Shown: in pieces, positions 57,543 through 59,799 of the stretch
How positions within the stretch are numbered: the stretch's first letter is position 1
Layout: every line of letters starts with the position of its first letter
Assembly: GCA_018240565.1 (NCBI GenBank)
Contig: JAFEFO010000039.1
Coordinates: forward strand, 1 to 59,799
Source: Pseudomonadota bacterium
Lineage (GTDB): Bacteria > Pseudomonadota > Gammaproteobacteria > Xanthomonadales > Rhodanobacteraceae
DNA: 59,799 nt
Reading direction: 5' to 3'
Notes under the pieces: model-generated
What the model was told of the DNA's origin: nothing
Databases searched by the model: none
Seen by the model: the letters and a program-made list of their open reading frames with translations, nothing else
Program-made: the position numbers and the translations under genes

Positions 57543-57705
57543 GATCGGAAAGTCCGCAATAGGAAAAGGAACCGCGCCTTTTACGCTTGCAACTTTCTAG
57601 CCAACCGCGTCAACGGGCTCCCAGGCCCCCTGACTCGGCCACCGCGCGGTCGGCACAAGGTAACGCACCGCCGCGGCGCTCGCAAATCCTGATTCGCCGT
57701 CCGCG

Positions 57706-59385
57706 CTATTCAAATCCGTTCTTGAATATCTCGTCGTCGTCCGGAATCACCAGCAAGCTCGCCGACATCGCCGGCAACCCCGACAGCGTGAGCGTTGCGC
57801 CGGCAATCACGCCAGTGCCGGTTTGGCTCAGCGCGCCGGCGCCGGTGAAGCCGTACAGTTTCCACGTCGCTGCATGGCCCGTGTTGAAGGCCAGCGCGAC
57901 GCTCTGCGCCACGGTGGTCTTGTTCGTGAGCAATACGAAGGTGCGCGCATTGCCATGGAATGCATAGGCTCCGATTGCGTCGACATTGGCGCTGGTCGCA
58001 CTGACGCTGTTGCCTTGCACCTTCGAACCCGCACCATCGTAGTTGAGGAATATGGAAAATCCCTTCTCGGCTTGGGTGCCGGCGGCTGGCGCAATCCAGC
58101 GCGTGGCCAGGTCCACGCTTTCGCGCGCGAAAATCGCCAGGGCCTCGGCTTGCGCCACCGCACCATCGGCGGTCTGATCCTGGTCCCAGGCGTATTCGGT
58201 GATCGCGAGTTTCGTGCCGGGGCAATACTGCCCGATCCAGGCCCGCGCGCGCGGGATGAGATCCGGAATGGAGTAATGGTTGGCGTCGGTGTTGCCCAGA
58301 TCCGCGATCCAGGATTCCGACACCCATGCCGGATCGTAGAGTTCCTTGAGCGAACGCAAGCGCCGCCCGACCGTCGCCGCATCGTCGTCGTTGCTGTAGA
58401 TCGCGCCCGACGCGCCGTGCGGATCCTGCGGATACCAGTGCAGGTCCAGATAGTCGACGAGACGGATGCCATGTTGGGTCTGGTACGCGCAGACCTGCTG
58501 CAGATACCACGCGACGAACGCGATGCCGCCATGGTTCTGGCGATCGCTACCATTCATGCAAGTGTCCGCGGCCGAGCCGAACAGGTCGCAATAGCCCCAT
58601 GTCACCGGCCCCGTCACCTGCGCATTCGGTTCCTGCTGCTTGATCGCGCTCGCATAGGCGATGGTCTTGTTCCAGATTTCGTCGTAGGTCGCGGGCTGCG
58701 GGTGCACGTCGCGGTGTGTGGAGTTCCACAACATCACTTCGTTGTCGAGTGCGAACAGTTTCACGCCACCGTTCGCGGCGGTGCCGAATGTCGACTGCAG
58801 ATGCGCGATCCAGGCGGCCTCGAATGACGGCAGCGCAGCAACCGAGGTATCGGCGGGATCGTTGCCGGTGATCGGCGTACCGTCGGTATGGTTGCCATTG
58901 CCGGCATTGGTGTCCCAAGGATCGACCGCTTGTTGCGCGCCGTACTTGGCCACGGAAAACCCCACGGTGTAGGGATGCTGCGTCGCGCTGTCCGGCCGCG
59001 GCGTCCAGCCGATCGTCGGGATCGTCAACAGCGGCTGCGCACCGGCAACGAACGCCTCATGCAAAAACGTGTCGGCGGAATTTCCTGCCGGTGGTGTACC
59101 GACGCAAGTTGGCGCCGTGCAATCCGGAATGTTTTCGAAGAAATAGTCGTTGGCCGTGTTGTGGAAATCGACATGCCAGTTGTAGCGCGTCGTGGAATTG
59201 CCGCCCCAACGATCGACCGTGTAGCGCATCTGCGCATTGCGCGCCGGATCGCCGAAGGCCACGCCGAAAATCTGCGGACTGAAGGGATGCACGTTGGACG
59301 TCAGATCGACGCTGACGTTGATGGTCGCAGGCCATGCGGCCACGCACCAAAGCACCAGCCAGAAACCCGAATACGTGCGCATCAT
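57706..59385 (-). CDS. Secreted GH44 endoglucanase-like glycoside hydrolase
   Basis: 559 residues with a signal peptide (MMRTYSGFWLVLWCVAAWPA). The GH44 catalytic barrel is recognisable from HPFSPQIFGVAFGD, RWGGNSTTRYNWHVDFHNTA and FENIPD. The acid/base is Glu216 in FALDNEVMLW and the nucleophile Glu397 in LAITEYAWD, a spacing close to the family's. LDLHWYPQ lies between them. A beta-sandwich follows (FSIFLNYDGAGSKV). The family cleaves beta-1,4-glucans and xyloglucan. The protein ends DDDEIFKNGFE, a tail I associate with other secreted xanthomonad proteins. The start at 59385 has AAGGGG 5 nt upstream. There is no carbohydrate-binding module and no linked cellulase cluster. Confidence 0.9.
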   Translation of the reverse strand: MMRTYSGFWLVLWCVAAWPATINVSVDLTSNVHPFSPQIFGVAFGDPARNAQMRYTVDRWGGNSTTRYNWHVDFHNTANDYFFENIPDCTAPTCVGTPPAGNSADTFLHEAFVAGAQPLLTIPTIGWTPRPDSATQHPYTVGFSVAKYGAQQAVDPWDTNAGNGNHTDGTPITGNDPADTSVAALPSFEAAWIAHLQSTFGTAANGGVKLFALDNEVMLWNSTHRDVHPQPATYDEIWNKTIAYASAIKQQEPNAQVTGPVTWGYCDLFGSAADTCMNGSDRQNHGGIAFVAWYLQQVCAYQTQHGIRLVDYLDLHWYPQDPHGASGAIYSNDDDAATVGRRLRSLKELYDPAWVSESWIADLGNTDANHYSIPDLIPRARAWIGQYCPGTKLAITEYAWDQDQTADGAVAQAEALAIFARESVDLATRWIAPAAGTQAEKGFSIFLNYDGAGSKVQGNSVSATSANVDAIGAYAFHGNARTFVLLTNKTTVAQSVALAFNTGHAATWKLYGFTGAGALSQTGTGVIAGATLTLSGLPAMSASLLVIPDDDEIFKNGFE

Positions 59386-59696
59386 TGTTCCCCTTGTCGC
59401 AGCTGCATTCTATGCAGTGCACGGGCGAAAACGTCCGATTGCGTCACGGCATCGGCGCGTGGCGCGCAAACAGGGGCGGAACGGGAGGGGTAAGAACTCT
59501 CCCTGCGCTGGGCAAGTCACAGGGAGAGTGAACCGTACAACAGATGGTTTTTGCTTTGGTCTTTCCTGCCGCGGAACCCGGCTTGCGCCGGATTTCGCGA
59601 CATCCCCGGATGCTGGTTCCTCATCCGGTCGGCTCAGGCTGCTCCGTCAGCCATGCTAGGAGCCTCGTACTGCATGTGGTTACAAGGTGCGAAGTC
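59386..59696. other. Intergenic region without a gene
   Basis: About 310 bp between the GH44 start and the end of the next minus-strand gene. It holds the GH44 promoter region and a hairpin at 59496-59529. No coding frame with a plausible start, ribosome-binding site and family resemblance is visible. The GC-rich stretch 59555-59680 contains several short inverted repeats (for example CCGGATG…CATCCGG) but no tRNA shape. Confidence 0.6.
59496..59529. other. Perfect 10-bp inverted repeat upstream of GH44
   Basis: ACTCTCCCTG (59496-59505) and CAGGGAGAGT (59520-59529) pair perfectly around 14 nt. There is no T tract on either side. It lies about 110 bp upstream of the GH44 start and could be a regulatory site, or a stop for the transcript entering from the edge gene. 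Confidence 0.45.
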
Positions 59697-59799
59697 TTAC
59701 TTCTTCTTCGCGGTCTTGCGTGCGGTCTTCTTGGCGGCCTTGGCCTTCACGGTCTTCTTGGCGGCCTTCTTCGCGGGTTTCTTTTTTGCAGCTTTCTTC
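59697..59799 (-). CDS. Lys/Ala-rich C-terminus of a DNA-binding protein (partial)
   Basis: The last 33 codons of a gene that runs off the right edge. The residues are almost only Lys, Ala, Thr and Pro (AAKKKPAKKAAKKTVKAKAA, ending ARKTAKKK), a histone H1-like tail. The candidates are a small histone-like protein of the HC1/AlgP type or DNA topoisomerase I, which in xanthomonads carries such a tail. The part inside the window cannot tell them apart. It is on the same strand as GH44, upstream of it by 311 bp. Confidence 0.8.
   Translation of the reverse strand, partial: KKAAKKKPAKKAAKKTVKAKAAKKTARKTAKKK

Noticed and set aside
59386..59696. tRNA or known small RNA in the right-hand intergenic region
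   Set aside because: No cloverleaf, T-loop GTTCRANYC or CCA end could be found; only isolated inverted repeats.

Overview
The window is a chromosomal stretch of a high-GC gammaproteobacterium, most likely Xanthomonadales (Rhodanobacteraceae/Xanthomonadaceae). The reasons are a GTP-type PEP carboxykinase, a long gamma-type FadE, MtgA, Hsp33, release factor 3 and single-chain L-serine dehydratase beside xanthomonad-style accessory genes: an IPTL-CTERM-like fragment, TPR-sulfotransferases, a TonB-dependent receptor, and ECF sigma factors paired with a kinase or anti-sigma proteins. I identified this from gene content and sequence style only; no database was consulted. No tRNA, rRNA, integrase, transposase or CRISPR array is visible, and base and codon use look uniform.

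Layout. 1-9.6 kb: hemE, a TonB-C-like periplasmic protein, a very large hybrid sensor kinase, the remnant of an IPTL-anchored protein, a YceI / cytochrome b561 / YceI set, a glutaredoxin-like protein and sdaA. 9.6-13.2 kb: an ECF sigma factor and a TPR serine/threonine kinase overlapping by four bases, divergent from a stand-alone DNA-binding-type domain. 13.3-19.1 kb: a ~1940-residue secreted protein with Ig/cadherin-like, FG-GAP/PQQ-like and two PASTA-like domains. 19.3-29.2 kb: M20 peptidase, prfC, an ECF/anti-sigma pair, CBS protein, GT2 glycosyltransferase, mtgA, hslO and a GAF-GAF-GGDEF-EAL protein.

29.4-40.5 kb is the most distinctive block: an unrecognised secreted protein, four TPR-sulfotransferases and one large TonB-dependent receptor, with a strong terminator and a palindromic operator candidate around the receptor. 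It suggests a sulfation system tied to an outer-membrane receptor; this is inference.

40.5-59.8 kb: an ECF / anti-sigma / DUF4097 operon, pckG, an alpha/beta hydrolase coupled to fadE, a multi-pass transporter, a MOSC protein, a GMC oxidoreductase, a LemA + M48 protease pair, a class-C beta-lactamase-like hydrolase with a bacterial GPP34 (GOLPH3-like) protein, a TonB-C lipoprotein, a GH44 glucanase, and at the edge the Lys/Ala-rich tail of a DNA-binding protein. At least two families of small hairpin repeats lie between genes. One shows compensatory base changes in its stem across three copies.
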